33,952 bases of DNA from Polyangiaceae bacterium (GCA_025453595.1 JALOQB010000025.1:1-33952); one strand, 5' to 3'. Counted from the first letter of the stretch, positions 8,894 through 17,101 are shown. Program-made: numbers and translations. The notes: a model not told the origin generated them from the sequence alone.

Positions 8894-11071
8894 TCACTCG
8901 ACGTCGATCTCGATGAGGGATTCGCTGCCTTCCGCGTCGTCGATGTGGAGATCCGGGCTCGGCAGATCGAACTGCTCGGCGGCGGTCATGGCCTCGATCT
9001 TGATGGGGTTGGAGACGCTGGGGGGCTGCCCTGCGGTCAGGACGTTGACCACGGTGCTGACGGCCCAGCGGCCCATGGACTGGAGCGAGAGGCGCCCCTG
9101 CTCCGCGATCAGCACGCCCTGGAGCGCGTCGCAGGCGAGGAGGTGCTCCTGGACCTCTGGACCAAGCAGGGCCTCGGCGGTGCTGAGGACCCGGTGCAGC
9201 ACGCTGTTCCAGGCGATGAGCAGGTCGGGGGACTGCTCTTCTTCGAGGAGATCGAGCCCCACCGGCAGGTGCTCGAGGTGCTCGAGGAAACGGTGAAGGA
9301 TGTCGCCACGCAGGAGGCGCCCGTGCTGCGGGGCGATGATCTCGACGGGAGGGTCGAGGGCCCGGATCTTCCGGATGATGGGGGCGATGGCGCGGTTGCT
9401 GGGCATGTAGGTCTGGTGAAAGGCCCGCAGGCCGCTCCAGTCGCTCTGATCCGCCCACAGCCCCTGGGCCCCCTCGGCGGTGAGGCCGCCGAAGAGGTCA
9501 CCGGAGAAGAGCACGCGGGTGGCAGGATCGTAGAGCATGACCGCGCCGCGAAAATGGCAGAAAGGGGAGGGCACCGGGATCGCCAGGTGCCCCGTCGGCA
9601 GGCGGAACCCGGAGGGGTACTTGTCGGTGTCGACGAAGCGCTCGCGGGGCAGCCCGAAATGCATGATCAGGCGCCAGGTCGCCTCGGAGCAGAGGACCTT
9701 GGCCTGGGGCGCGTAGCGGGCGCAGAGGACCGGGGCCGAGGAGCCGACGTCCGGGTCCTGGTGGTTGATGAACAGGGCAGAGAGCTGGGAGCTGGGGCCC
9801 AGCACGGCGCTCACCTTGGAGTGGACGACGGCAAAGTCCGAGGAGGACCCGGGGTCGATCAGCATCGCGAAGCGTTGCCCCGGGCTCTTGCTGTCCCGGA
9901 AGACGCGCAGGTACGGGTTCGAGTGAAAGATCGAGGAGGGATCGCGCTTGCCGACCCAGTAGGTGTCCGGCGCGATCTCGACCGGAGAGAGGGCCTCGCT
10001 GCCCTCGCCGAAGCGGGAGGCAGGGCGAGAGAGCGGGCGAAGCGGGCCGTGGACGCCGCTGGAAGGCCGGGGGGACGACCCCGGGGGCTCCGGGCGCGAG
10101 GGGGGACGCGGCGCCCCGACGCTCGTCCGTAGCTGCTGCAACGCCTGCTTCATCTCCTGGGCGCTCTGCCACCGGCCCTTGCGCTCGAAGGAGAGGCCAC
10201 GATCCACGAAGGCAACGACCGCCGGGGGGAGCTCCGGGGAGAAGGCCCGGATCGAGGGGGCCGGCGAGGTCGTGGTCAGCAGCAACGTCCGCTGTGGATC
10301 CTCCTCGTCGTGGATCGCCTTCCCCGTCAGGCAGAAATGCAGCGTGGCGGACAGGGACCAGAGATCGCTCGTCTCATCGACCTTGTTCCAGTTCCCGCAG
10401 GCCTGTTCGGGCGGCATGTAGCCCGGCGTCCCCATGAAGCGCCCCAGCATCGTCTTCGGGCTCGGCGCCGCCTCGGCCCCGGCCCAGAGCTTCGCCAGCC
10501 CAAAATCGAGGATCTTCAGGTCACCGCGCGGCGACCGGAACACGTTGTCGGGCTTGAGATCCCGGTGCAGCACCTGCTTCTGATGCGCCACCATCAGCAC
10601 ATCCAGGAGCCCATCGATGATGTGCAGCGCGTCCTCCAGCGGCAAGCGGCCGCCGCGCCGCTCGACATGCACATCCAGCGCCTCCCCCTCCAGCAGCTCC
10701 ATGACCAGGAACGGCAGGCCGTCCGGCGTGGTGTCGTCGTCGAGCACCCGTACCACCCCCGGATGCTCCACCGCGTTGGCCGCGTACCCCTCCTGCAGAA
10801 ACCTCGACCGGAGGTTCGGGTTCGACGCCAGGTGCGGGTGCAGGATCTTGATGGCTACACGGCTCCCGTTCCGGTGGGTCGCCGCGTAAACCTCGCCCAT
10901 CCCCCCTGCCCCGAGCAGCGTCTCCAGACGCCACTTCCCCTTCAGCGTCTGCCCAAGTCTCGAGGAAGGGGGACGCGGTACAGAAGGGTTCGCTGGTCTC
11001 ACAGCGCCATGCCATCTGCAGGCCACGTACCAAGCGAACCCTGGCCATTCCTGGGTAGGGTATCCAAGCAC
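8894..11071 (-). CDS. Ser/Thr protein kinase fused to a flavodiiron/ODP-type diiron metallo-beta-lactamase domain
   Basis: This is a 725-residue soluble protein with two clear modules. The kinase (about residues 45-315) is complete: glycine loop GAGGMGEVY (54-62), K75 in VAIK, HRDLKPDN (169-176), DFG (189-191), and GTPGYMPPE (214-222). A Pro/Ser linker (about 318-355) follows. Residues 360-595 resemble the metallo-beta-lactamase domain of flavodiiron (FprA) and oxygen-binding diiron (ODP) proteins. The six ligand positions are filled: H437, D439 and D441 (NHQDPD), H506 (FCHFRG), D525 (LFSGDLFGG) and H583 (PQHGR). No flavodoxin domain follows; a helical 130-residue C-terminal region with an acidic end replaces it. 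I infer a cytoplasmic kinase whose activity responds to O2, NO or redox state. The start is uncertain: GTG 11071 has no clear ribosome site, and GTG 11002 is an alternative. Confidence 0.88.
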   Translation of the reverse strand: MLGYPTQEWPGFAWYVACRWHGAVRPANPSVPRPPSSRLGQTLKGKWRLETLLGAGGMGEVYAATHRNGSRVAIKILHPHLASNPNLRSRFLQEGYAANAVEHPGVVRVLDDDTTPDGLPFLVMELLEGEALDVHVERRGGRLPLEDALHIIDGLLDVLMVAHQKQVLHRDLKPDNVFRSPRGDLKILDFGLAKLWAGAEAAPSPKTMLGRFMGTPGYMPPEQACGNWNKVDETSDLWSLSATLHFCLTGKAIHDEEDPQRTLLLTTTSPAPSIRAFSPELPPAVVAFVDRGLSFERKGRWQSAQEMKQALQQLRTSVGAPRPPSRPEPPGSSPRPSSGVHGPLRPLSRPASRFGEGSEALSPVEIAPDTYWVGKRDPSSIFHSNPYLRVFRDSKSPGQRFAMLIDPGSSSDFAVVHSKVSAVLGPSSQLSALFINHQDPDVGSSAPVLCARYAPQAKVLCSEATWRLIMHFGLPRERFVDTDKYPSGFRLPTGHLAIPVPSPFCHFRGAVMLYDPATRVLFSGDLFGGLTAEGAQGLWADQSDWSGLRAFHQTYMPSNRAIAPIIRKIRALDPPVEIIAPQHGRLLRGDILHRFLEHLEHLPVGLDLLEEEQSPDLLIAWNSVLHRVLSTAEALLGPEVQEHLLACDALQGVLIAEQGRLSLQSMGRWAVSTVVNVLTAGQPPSVSNPIKIEAMTAAEQFDLPSPDLHIDDAEGSESLIEIDVE

Positions 11072-11127
11072 CCCGACCAGAACCGGAGGAATTTGCGGCC
11101 CCGAAGCGCAGGCCTTGCACGCTCACT

Positions 11128-12414
11128 TCAGAGAGACGGGAGGGTAGGCGGGGGAGCGCTGAGTTCGCGGTTCATGCGCATGATCCCCAGCACCATCGCG
11201 CCGATCAGGAGGACCGAGAAGGCGCCGAGGAGGAGCCAGCCCTGGAGCGCCTTCTGCCGGTTGTACGCGAGCAGGGAGGCCTCGAGCAGGGAGCAGCGGC
11301 GGGTGGACTCCTGGAGGCGGCGCGCCGCGCTCTCGACGGCGGAGAAGCCTTCGAGCCCTGGAGGGAGCCGATCGAGGAGGTCTCGACCGATCTCGAGGAG
11401 CGCGGCCTTGCGGGGGCCATCGGCCACGGCGAGGGCCTCCTCGAGGGCGCGGATGCGCTGGACGTAAGACTGTTCGGACTCGCGACGGCGTCGGCGCAAA
11501 TCGTTCATCTGGCTGACGGCGCGGGTGGCGTCCTCTTCTGCTTTTTGCATCTGCTCGCGGATGGCCCCGAGGAGCTGGGTGGCGAGCGCGTCCCCCTCGC
11601 GGGAGGCGTCGAAGAGGCGCGCGGCCTCGGAGGCGAGGCCCTCGCGGGTGGAGCGGCCCTCCTGCGCGGTGCGTTCCGCCTGGAGGATCTCGACGTCGAT
11701 GGCGGCGAGGGCGTCTTGCCCTTCCCTGTCCAGGCTCTCGACCTCGGCGAGCCGTTCCAGGTACCGGGTCTGGAGCTCGCGGAGCGGCTCGAAGAGACGC
11801 GCGAAGGCGGCGTCGCTCAGCAGCTTCTGCTGGGAGGCATCCAGGAAGGTGACCAGGGCTTCATCGGCGGCCTTGCGGTGCTGGTCCATCGTGGCCTTGG
11901 CCCCGGTGAGCTCTTCCTTGAGGGCGCGGAGCCGCGAGGCAACACGCAGGGCGTAAAAGACCGACTCCCAGGGGAGCTGAGGCTCGACGCCGAAGCGCGC
12001 GACCTGCTGGACTTCGTACGGATCAGGGCCCGAGGCGTCCGGCACCGACACCCGACGCGCGGGCGGTGGGATCGACGCACGCTGGGGCGCAGCAGCCGGG
12101 GCCGCAGGTCGGGGCGGCGGGCGTGAATTGCGCTGGATGGGCGTGACCGCGAGCTCGAGCCCGGAAGCATCCGGAAGCTCGTCGACGTCGAGCCCGGAAG
12201 ACGACGAACCGAGCTCCGGCGTACGGGCTGGCTGCGTCGCGGGGTTCAGCTCGAGCGCCACGGGGGCGCGTCGGGGGGCCGGGGCCGGTCGAACAGAGGC
12301 CGGGGCAAGGTCCAGATCAGGGACCTCCAGGGCGGAGAGCGACGCAGCCCCACACCCCGGACAGCGAGGTGCCCCCGGAGGCACCTCGACCTGGCACTGC
12401 ACGCATGCTGCCAT
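11128..12414 (-). CDS. Zinc-ribbon, coiled-coil, C-terminal TM protein of unknown function
   Basis: This is a 428-residue protein. An N-terminal zinc ribbon has C4, C7, C18 and C21. A long low-complexity Pro/Ala/Ser region extends to about residue 140. A long coiled coil rich in Glu, Arg, Ala and Leu fills about 160-385, and one membrane span (about 392-411, GWLLLGAFSVLLIGAMVLGI) lies near the C-terminus. The architecture suggests a tail-anchored inner-membrane protein with its zinc ribbon and coiled coil in the cytoplasm. ATG 12414 is preceded by AAGGGG. The next gene downstream is the kinase-diiron fusion (56 bp away), so it could be a scaffold or substrate for that kinase. This is inferred from proximity only. 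Confidence 0.75.
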   Translation of the reverse strand: MAACVQCQVEVPPGAPRCPGCGAASLSALEVPDLDLAPASVRPAPAPRRAPVALELNPATQPARTPELGSSSSGLDVDELPDASGLELAVTPIQRNSRPPPRPAAPAAAPQRASIPPPARRVSVPDASGPDPYEVQQVARFGVEPQLPWESVFYALRVASRLRALKEELTGAKATMDQHRKAADEALVTFLDASQQKLLSDAAFARLFEPLRELQTRYLERLAEVESLDREGQDALAAIDVEILQAERTAQEGRSTREGLASEAARLFDASREGDALATQLLGAIREQMQKAEEDATRAVSQMNDLRRRRRESEQSYVQRIRALEEALAVADGPRKAALLEIGRDLLDRLPPGLEGFSAVESAARRLQESTRRCSLLEASLLAYNRQKALQGWLLLGAFSVLLIGAMVLGIMRMNRELSAPPPTLPSL

Positions 12415-13133
12415 CGAACCCCTTTTGGTAGCACACCAAGCCCCCCGCTCGCGGAATTCTTCGGCGCTATGGGAGACCTGGATAAGAGCTTCAATACCTT
12501 CTTCAATCGCTTCGCGTCGGCGAACATATCGACGTTGGTGAAGACGTAGGTGGCGTCCTGTTCCGAGACCGAACGGGCCAGCTCGCCGAGCCGGTCGATG
12601 GCCGGATCCTCGTAGCGGGACTTGTGCCCGGCGGGCCCCGGGAGGCGGTAGTAAGCCTCTTTTTTCCTCGAGATCCCGGCGGTGAGAGGGTCGCGCGCGG
12701 CGATGGCGCCGACCTCCGTGGCCATCGTTTCGGTCTCGTCTGGATCCCAGCCGATGGCGGGGTCAAATATGACCCTTTCAAACCGCTGGCGGACGATGGT
12801 GAGCAATTCTTTGACGGCCGTCTTGTTGGCGCGGGAGGCGGGGAAGTCGGGAGGGGCGACGAGGATGACAGTGTCGGCGGCGAGCTCCTTGCCGACGGTC
12901 TCGAGGGTCTTGAGGGCGGTCTCGACGACCATCCCGTCGCGGAAGCCTTCCTGGCCGATCTCACGGGGGCCGACCATGGCGAAGCGAAAGCCGTCGGGTG
13001 CTTCACGGCGCCAGCGGCGCACCGTTCCGGACCCCGGAGGCGCGACGTGAGTCTCTTGCACCTCGACGAACAGGAATTCCTTGAAGTAGCGCGTTGCTGG
13101 CACGGGGAAACCAGCGCATCCGACCGTGATCAT
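12246..13133 (-). CDS. DUF72 family protein (TIM-barrel-like), with long overlapping C-terminus
   Basis: The N-terminus MITVGCAGFPVPATRYF and the following core (RRWRREAPDGFRFAMVGPREI; VILVAPPDFPAS; AYYRLPGPAGHKSRY; ATYVFTNVDMFADAKRLKKVL) match the DUF72 family. These are uncharacterised TIM-barrel-like proteins proposed to act in nucleic acid or metal-linked processes. The family normally ends soon after the ATYVFTN block, at about residue 220. Here the frame runs on to 12246, overlapping the next gene by 169 bp with residues of shadow-like composition (Arg, Pro, Ser, Trp). Either the true C-terminus is extended and overlapping, or a frameshift removed the normal stop. ATG 13133 is the family start; the upstream open frame to 13592 is antisense-like. 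Confidence 0.75.
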   Translation of the reverse strand: MITVGCAGFPVPATRYFKEFLFVEVQETHVAPPGSGTVRRWRREAPDGFRFAMVGPREIGQEGFRDGMVVETALKTLETVGKELAADTVILVAPPDFPASRANKTAVKELLTIVRQRFERVIFDPAIGWDPDETETMATEVGAIAARDPLTAGISRKKEAYYRLPGPAGHKSRYEDPAIDRLGELARSVSEQDATYVFTNVDMFADAKRLKKVLKLLSRSPIAPKNSASGGLGVLPKGVRWQHACSARSRCLRGHLAVRGVGLRRSPPWRSLIWTLPRPLFDRPRPPDAPPWRSS

Positions 13134-13173
13134 GGGGAGGGAGCCTACCACATCCGATCGCCAAGGTAGCCCT

Positions 13174-13638
13174 TCAGCCCCAGGCGAGCCGCGCCAGGGC
13201 CTCGCCGAGGCGCAAGCCGAGGGCGCGGAGGGCGTCTTCGCGGGGGGTTCCGCCGAGGAGAGCGCCCTGGAGCTGGACCTGCTCCCGGGAGGCCTCGGCC
13301 CAGGGAGCACCGGCCGAGCGCTCCCAGGAAGCGCGCCCCTGGGCCACCAGCGAGACGCCGCGGGCCAGGGGTGCCGAGGGGGAGAGGAGGAGGGCGGAGG
13401 GGAGCTCGGAGGGCTCGAAGACCTCGATCCAGAGCCGCGGGAAGGTCTCGTGGAGGGGGACCCCCTGGGCCTGAAACCAGCGGCGGGCCCCGGCGAGGGA
13501 GCCTTCCAGCAAGGCGACCTCGACGGTGCGGGCTGGAGCGAGGGCGACCGAGATGCCCTGGGCGCTCGCCTCGCGGGCGGTCTGGAAGCCACAGCCGGCG
13601 AGCCCGAGCAGGAGCAGCGGGCGCCGCGAGAGGGGCAC
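13174..13638 (-). CDS. Small lipoprotein, LptE-like
   Basis: The protein has 154 residues. The N-terminal signal (PLSRRPLLLLGLAGC) ends in a LAGC lipobox followed by GF, as in many LptE lipoproteins. The mature part alternates short beta-like stretches with a helix (VEVALLEGSLAGARRWFQAQG) and ends in an Ala/Leu/Arg helix (ALRALGLRLGEALARLAW). This pattern fits LptE, the partner of LptD in lipopolysaccharide assembly, but the match is only at the level of shape and no lptD is nearby. The GTG start at 13638 lies two bases after the upstream stop, so the genes are coupled. It could equally be an unrelated outer-membrane lipoprotein. Confidence 0.6.
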   Translation of the reverse strand: MPLSRRPLLLLGLAGCGFQTAREASAQGISVALAPARTVEVALLEGSLAGARRWFQAQGVPLHETFPRLWIEVFEPSELPSALLLSPSAPLARGVSLVAQGRASWERSAGAPWAEASREQVQLQGALLGGTPREDALRALGLRLGEALARLAWG

Positions 13639-13640
13639 GC

Positions 13641-14510
13641 TCAGCGGCAGGAGCCGGGCATGGAGGCGCCGCGGAGGGCGCCGCGGATGCCGGCGAGGAG
13701 CGCGTCTTTTTGCTGAGGGGAGCTGATGGCCGCGACGGAGGCGAAGCAGTACTGGGCGGCGGCCGCGGCGTACATGTTCTGCGGAGGGGGCATGGAGACG
13801 GAGTTCTGCTGGAGCGCCTGGCAACAGGCGCGCAGGGAGCCAAAACCGCCGCCGCCGCCGCCGCGGTTGGCGGGGGTATCAAACATGCCGACGCTGCGGA
13901 TGGCGCGCACCTGCTTGCCGTCCGGGGTGGTCATGTTCTGGATACCGGAGGCGATGCCGCAGAACTTGCCGGGGCCGCCCTGCTTGATGCCGGTCACATC
14001 GCCCACGGCGCCGAAGGAGACGCTCTCGCCGGTCTGGGCCGTGATGAGGCCCTCGTGCTGGGGCGGGTTGGGGTTGGCCTGGCTGATCTGCTGGACCACG
14101 CCGGTGGTGCAGATGCGCTTGCCGCGCTCGGCATCCGGGTTGGCGAGGAAGGCGGCCTCGGTGGTGGGGGGCACGGCCTCGAGCTGAGCCCAGGCGTACT
14201 TCTTGTCGAGCCAGTACTTGAGGAGCGTGGCGCTACCCTCGTCCGGCGAGCCGGTGGAGTCGCGCATCTGGGGCTTTGCAAACATGATCGCCTCGCCCAG
14301 CGTCGACGGCGCCTGCCCGGGGGCGGGAGGGACCGGCTGGAGCTGGACCGCGGTGGTGGTCGGCACCGCGCTGGGCATCGGGGGGGGCGTGGGGGCCGGG
14401 TCCGGCGCGGCCGAGGGCAGGGGCGGGGGGGCGTCGTCCTCCTTTTTCTTGCAGTTGGCGAGGGTGACCGCAGTCAGGAGCACAGCAGCGAGAGAGAGAC
14501 GGTTGATCAT
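13641..14510 (-). CDS. Lipoprotein with Pro-rich linker and Cys-containing domain, unknown function
   Basis: This is a 289-residue protein. The signal peptide ends in the lipobox LANC (C20), followed by KKKEDD and a Pro/Ala-rich linker (about 28-68). The globular part (about 70-289) contains six cysteines (CTTG, KFCG, RACCQ, QYCF and the C-terminal SCR) and a glycine run (about 217-222), followed by Gln-rich helices. The cysteine count and the signal suggest an outer-membrane or periplasmic protein with disulfides. I do not recognise a family. GAGG lies upstream of the ATG. It is the first gene of the minus-strand cluster and is divergent from the VWA lipoprotein, with 106 bp between their starts that should hold both promoters. 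Confidence 0.75.
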   Translation of the reverse strand: MINRLSLAAVLLTAVTLANCKKKEDDAPPPLPSAAPDPAPTPPPMPSAVPTTTAVQLQPVPPAPGQAPSTLGEAIMFAKPQMRDSTGSPDEGSATLLKYWLDKKYAWAQLEAVPPTTEAAFLANPDAERGKRICTTGVVQQISQANPNPPQHEGLITAQTGESVSFGAVGDVTGIKQGGPGKFCGIASGIQNMTTPDGKQVRAIRSVGMFDTPANRGGGGGGFGSLRACCQALQQNSVSMPPPQNMYAAAAAQYCFASVAAISSPQQKDALLAGIRGALRGASMPGSCR

Positions 14511-14616
14511 GTACGAAGCCTCGACGGTGGAGCCTACCTCGCTTCAGCCTACGGTGCTGATTTTCTTGTGTTCCTCGGGCTGGTGATTTCGCGCCAAGGG
14601 GGCCACACTCGGGGTG

Positions 14617-15765
14617 ATGCGCGCTCTGTCCTCCGCCGCGCTCGGGGCGGTCCTGGTTGTCGCTGGTTGCACGGACCCGGTGCAACGACGCCTCTCCGAA
14701 GGGGGTCCGGAAGAGTCCGGAGATGATCCGGCGATCCTGGTCGGAGGCCCCTCGAAACCTTCTCCCACCCCTCCCTCCCCTGCCCCGACCCTCTCCTGCC
14801 CGGCCCCCGCGGCCCCCGCGGCCTCCTGCGATGCCACCACCTTCACGGCGCGCCCTCCGCCTCTGGGGCTCTACCTGCTCCTCGATCGCTCGGGCTCGAT
14901 GAACGAACCGACCAGCAGCGGGCTCCGCAAGTGGGACGCGCTCGAGGGGGCGCTGACCGATTTCCTCGAAGCGCCTCCGGTGACCGAGCTCTCCATGGCG
15001 GCCCAGTTTTTCCCGAACCAGGCCCCGCTCTGCGAGCCCTCTTCCTACGAATCCCCGGCGGTCAACCTGGGCCCGGTGAAGAGCGCCGCGTCCTCGATCA
15101 AGTGGGCGATCCAGAGCACCACGCCGGAAGGTCCCACGCCCACCGGGCCAGCGCTCCAGGGGGCCATCGAGCAGGCCAGGCGCTGGGCCAGGCAGCAGCC
15201 CAAGGTCTCCTTCGCCATCGTCCTCGCCACCGACGGCCTGCCGTCCTCGTGCGCGCCGCTCACCAGCCCCGCTCTCGAAGCCCTCGCGGCCGAGGCCTCC
15301 ACCGCCAGCAAGGACCCGCCCATCCCCACGTTTGTCCTGGGTATTCTGGGCGTCAACGATCTGGGCTCGGGGGCCCTCTCCACCCTCGATGCGATCGCTC
15401 GCGGCGGCGGCACCGGAAAAGCGACGCGGCTCTCCCCGGACGAGGATCTGCCCACGCAGCTCGCGGCGGCCCTCCAGAAGGTCACCGCCGCCCGCGTCGC
15501 CTGCTCGTTTGACCTGCCCTCCGCGGTCGCCAAGGAGGCTGACCTTGGCCTCCTCAACGTCGTCCTCGATGGGTCCTGCGGTCGTATTGAAATTCCCTAC
15601 AAGAGCGGGCCCTGCGAGGGGGACGGGTGGCGCTACGACGTGGACCCGGAGCAGGGGTTCCCGAGGGCGGTGGAGCTGTGCAGCAACAGCTGCGAGCGCT
15701 ACCGCGCAGGGGACAAGGCCAGCCTGGAATTTGGCTGCAAGACGCTGGGGTGGCCCCCGGGCTAA
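14617..15765 (+). CDS. von Willebrand factor A domain lipoprotein
   Basis: This is a 382-residue lipoprotein: signal peptide with lipobox VAGC (C18), then a Pro/Ser linker with two cysteines (about 40-72). A VWA domain follows with a complete metal-ion-dependent adhesion site: DRSGSM (90-95), T174/T176 in EGPTPTGPAL, and D206 in LATDGLP. The C-terminal part has a cluster of cysteines (CGRIEI, GPCEGDG, ELCSNSCERY, FGCKTLG), probably disulfide-bonded. It should sit on the outer membrane or cell surface and bind protein ligands through a divalent metal. ATG 14617 is preferred to the adjacent GTG 14614. Its last 212 bp overlap, antisense, the 3' end of the Cys-rich lipoprotein gene. Confidence 0.88.
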   Translation: MRALSSAALGAVLVVAGCTDPVQRRLSEGGPEESGDDPAILVGGPSKPSPTPPSPAPTLSCPAPAAPAASCDATTFTARPPPLGLYLLLDRSGSMNEPTSSGLRKWDALEGALTDFLEAPPVTELSMAAQFFPNQAPLCEPSSYESPAVNLGPVKSAASSIKWAIQSTTPEGPTPTGPALQGAIEQARRWARQQPKVSFAIVLATDGLPSSCAPLTSPALEALAAEASTASKDPPIPTFVLGILGVNDLGSGALSTLDAIARGGGTGKATRLSPDEDLPTQLAAALQKVTAARVACSFDLPSAVAKEADLGLLNVVLDGSCGRIEIPYKSGPCEGDGWRYDVDPEQGFPRAVELCSNSCERYRAGDKASLEFGCKTLGWPPG

Positions 15766-17101
15766 GCCCCCCTCCCGGGGCTGCCAGCGCGTCAGCGCGA
15801 GGGGATAAGGCGGGGGTGCAGGAGCCAGGCTCGCCGGTATCAAAGCACTGCTGAGCAGCCTCGGGGCTGGGGCAGTTGAACTTGTTATCGTTGAGCGTGC
15901 AGGTGTTCTCCGAGGAGTTCGTGCCGCCGGAGCCAGCGGGGTCGGAGCCACCGGCGTTGGTGCCGGCGCTGCCGCCTTCGGAGTTGGTCCCGCCGGAGCC
16001 GCTGCTACCACCCTGGCCGCTGGAGCACTCGGCCAGGCAGATGGTGGAGTTGGGGTCACCAGCCACGGTGGCGCAGATGTTCTGGGCGTTGAAGATACAG
16101 CTCCTGCACCCATCGGTGGTCTGGGGGCAGTTCTGGGCGCAGGTCGTGGCATCGAAACCATCGCAAGAGGATGCCTTGTTGCAGAAGGCATCGCAGGAGA
16201 TACCGGAGCTGGTGCCGCCGGAGCCGCCCTGGGAGGAGGTGCCACCGGAGCCGCCCGCGTTGGAGGCCTTGGCCTTGCAGATACCGGGCTTGGCGGTGTT
16301 GGCAGAGCCGCCGGAGCCGCCCGCGGTGCTGGTGCCCGCGGTGCCGCCGCCGCTGGTGGTGCCCGCAGCGTTGGAGCCACCGGCATTGGTGCCGGCGCTG
16401 CCGCCCTGGGAGGAGCCGCTGGAGCCGCCGGAGCCACCCTGACCAGCGCCGCACGCGCTTGCGCAAGCGGTCGCGACGAGCGTGTCGTCGCAGATATCAG
16501 GGACGCTGTTGACACAGGTACGGCAGGCGTCCGAGAGCCCGGGGCATTCCTGGGCGCACTCGGCAGCATCGAAGCCCTCGCACGACGATCCCTTGGCACA
16601 GAGGGCCTCGCAGGTCACGCCGCCGGGGCTGGAGCCGCCCGAACCCGCAGGGCCCGAGCCCGCGGCGCCCGCAGCGCCGCCGCCACCACTGGAGCCACCC
16701 TGACCGCCGCCGCACGCGCTCTCGCAGCCGGGGGGAACGTCTTCGGAAGTGCAGAAATCAGGCGAGGCAACGAGGCAGGAGAGGCAGGCGGTGGAGAAGC
16801 CTTCCTCGCCGCAACCCGAGACGCACTCGGAGATGAATTCCGCGGGGAAGGCGCCGCACTCGCTCGAGGCCTTGGCGCAGAGCGCATCGCAGGTGGACTG
16901 GATGGTGTACCCGGGGGCGAGGGGGCGCTCCGGGGCGGCGTTGGCGTTCGAGTTGGTGATGACGCACTCGAAGTTGGTGGGGCACTCGGAGTTGTTGGAG
17001 CAGGGGGTGGCGCTGCCACCGCTGCCGCCGCCGTCATCGCTGCAAGCAGCGACGAGGGCGATGACGAAAGAGACAGAGACGAGGCGAGAGATGAGCTTCA
17101 T
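15554..17101 (-). CDS. Cys-rich modular lipoprotein with Gly/Ser linkers
   Basis: This is a 515-residue lipoprotein with lipobox VAAC (C20). Three Cys-rich modules of about 55-65 residues follow the pattern C-D/E-A-L/F-C-x-K-x-S-S-x-C-x-G-F-D-x-x-x-C-x-x-x-C-P, ending CR-x-C...IC (the first copy is diverged). They are separated by linkers made of GGSGG, AGTNAGGS and similar units. This is a common surface-protein style in Polyangiales and is probably disulfide-stabilised. The frame after about residue 430 (past SPEAAQQCFDTGEPGSC) changes to Arg/Pro-rich composition and overlaps the VWA gene by 212 bp, so the real C-terminus may be shorter or may truly overlap. ATG 17101 has GAAGGA upstream. 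Function unknown; adhesion or matrix are possibilities. Confidence 0.75.
   Translation of the reverse strand: MKLISRLVSVSFVIALVAACSDDGGGSGGSATPCSNNSECPTNFECVITNSNANAAPERPLAPGYTIQSTCDALCAKASSECGAFPAEFISECVSGCGEEGFSTACLSCLVASPDFCTSEDVPPGCESACGGGQGGSSGGGGAAGAAGSGPAGSGGSSPGGVTCEALCAKGSSCEGFDAAECAQECPGLSDACRTCVNSVPDICDDTLVATACASACGAGQGGSGGSSGSSQGGSAGTNAGGSNAAGTTSGGGTAGTSTAGGSGGSANTAKPGICKAKASNAGGSGGTSSQGGSGGTSSGISCDAFCNKASSCDGFDATTCAQNCPQTTDGCRSCIFNAQNICATVAGDPNSTICLAECSSGQGGSSGSGGTNSEGGSAGTNAGGSDPAGSGGTNSSENTCTLNDNKFNCPSPEAAQQCFDTGEPGSCTPALSPRADALAAPGGGLSPGATPASCSQIPGWPCPLRGSARSCCCTAPPPSGTPAPGPRRSATRPPRRARSCREFQYDRRTHRGRR

Noticed and set aside
8724-9458. N-terminal extension of the TauE frame
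   Set aside because: The sequence is Arg/Pro-rich and overlaps the kinase-diiron gene in another frame; the ATG at 8723 fits the family and a stop/start overlap.
13134-13592. Upstream extension of the DUF72 frame
   Set aside because: Pro/Ser/Arg-rich and overlaps the LptE-like lipoprotein gene; DUF72 begins at MITVGC.
13371-14726. 451-codon plus-strand open frame
   Set aside because: Gly/Arg-rich shadow of the two lipoprotein genes on the other strand.
14233-16599. 788-codon minus-strand open frame
   Set aside because: Ala/Pro- then Arg/Gly-rich, covering the VWA gene and the Cys-rich lipoprotein in shadow frames.
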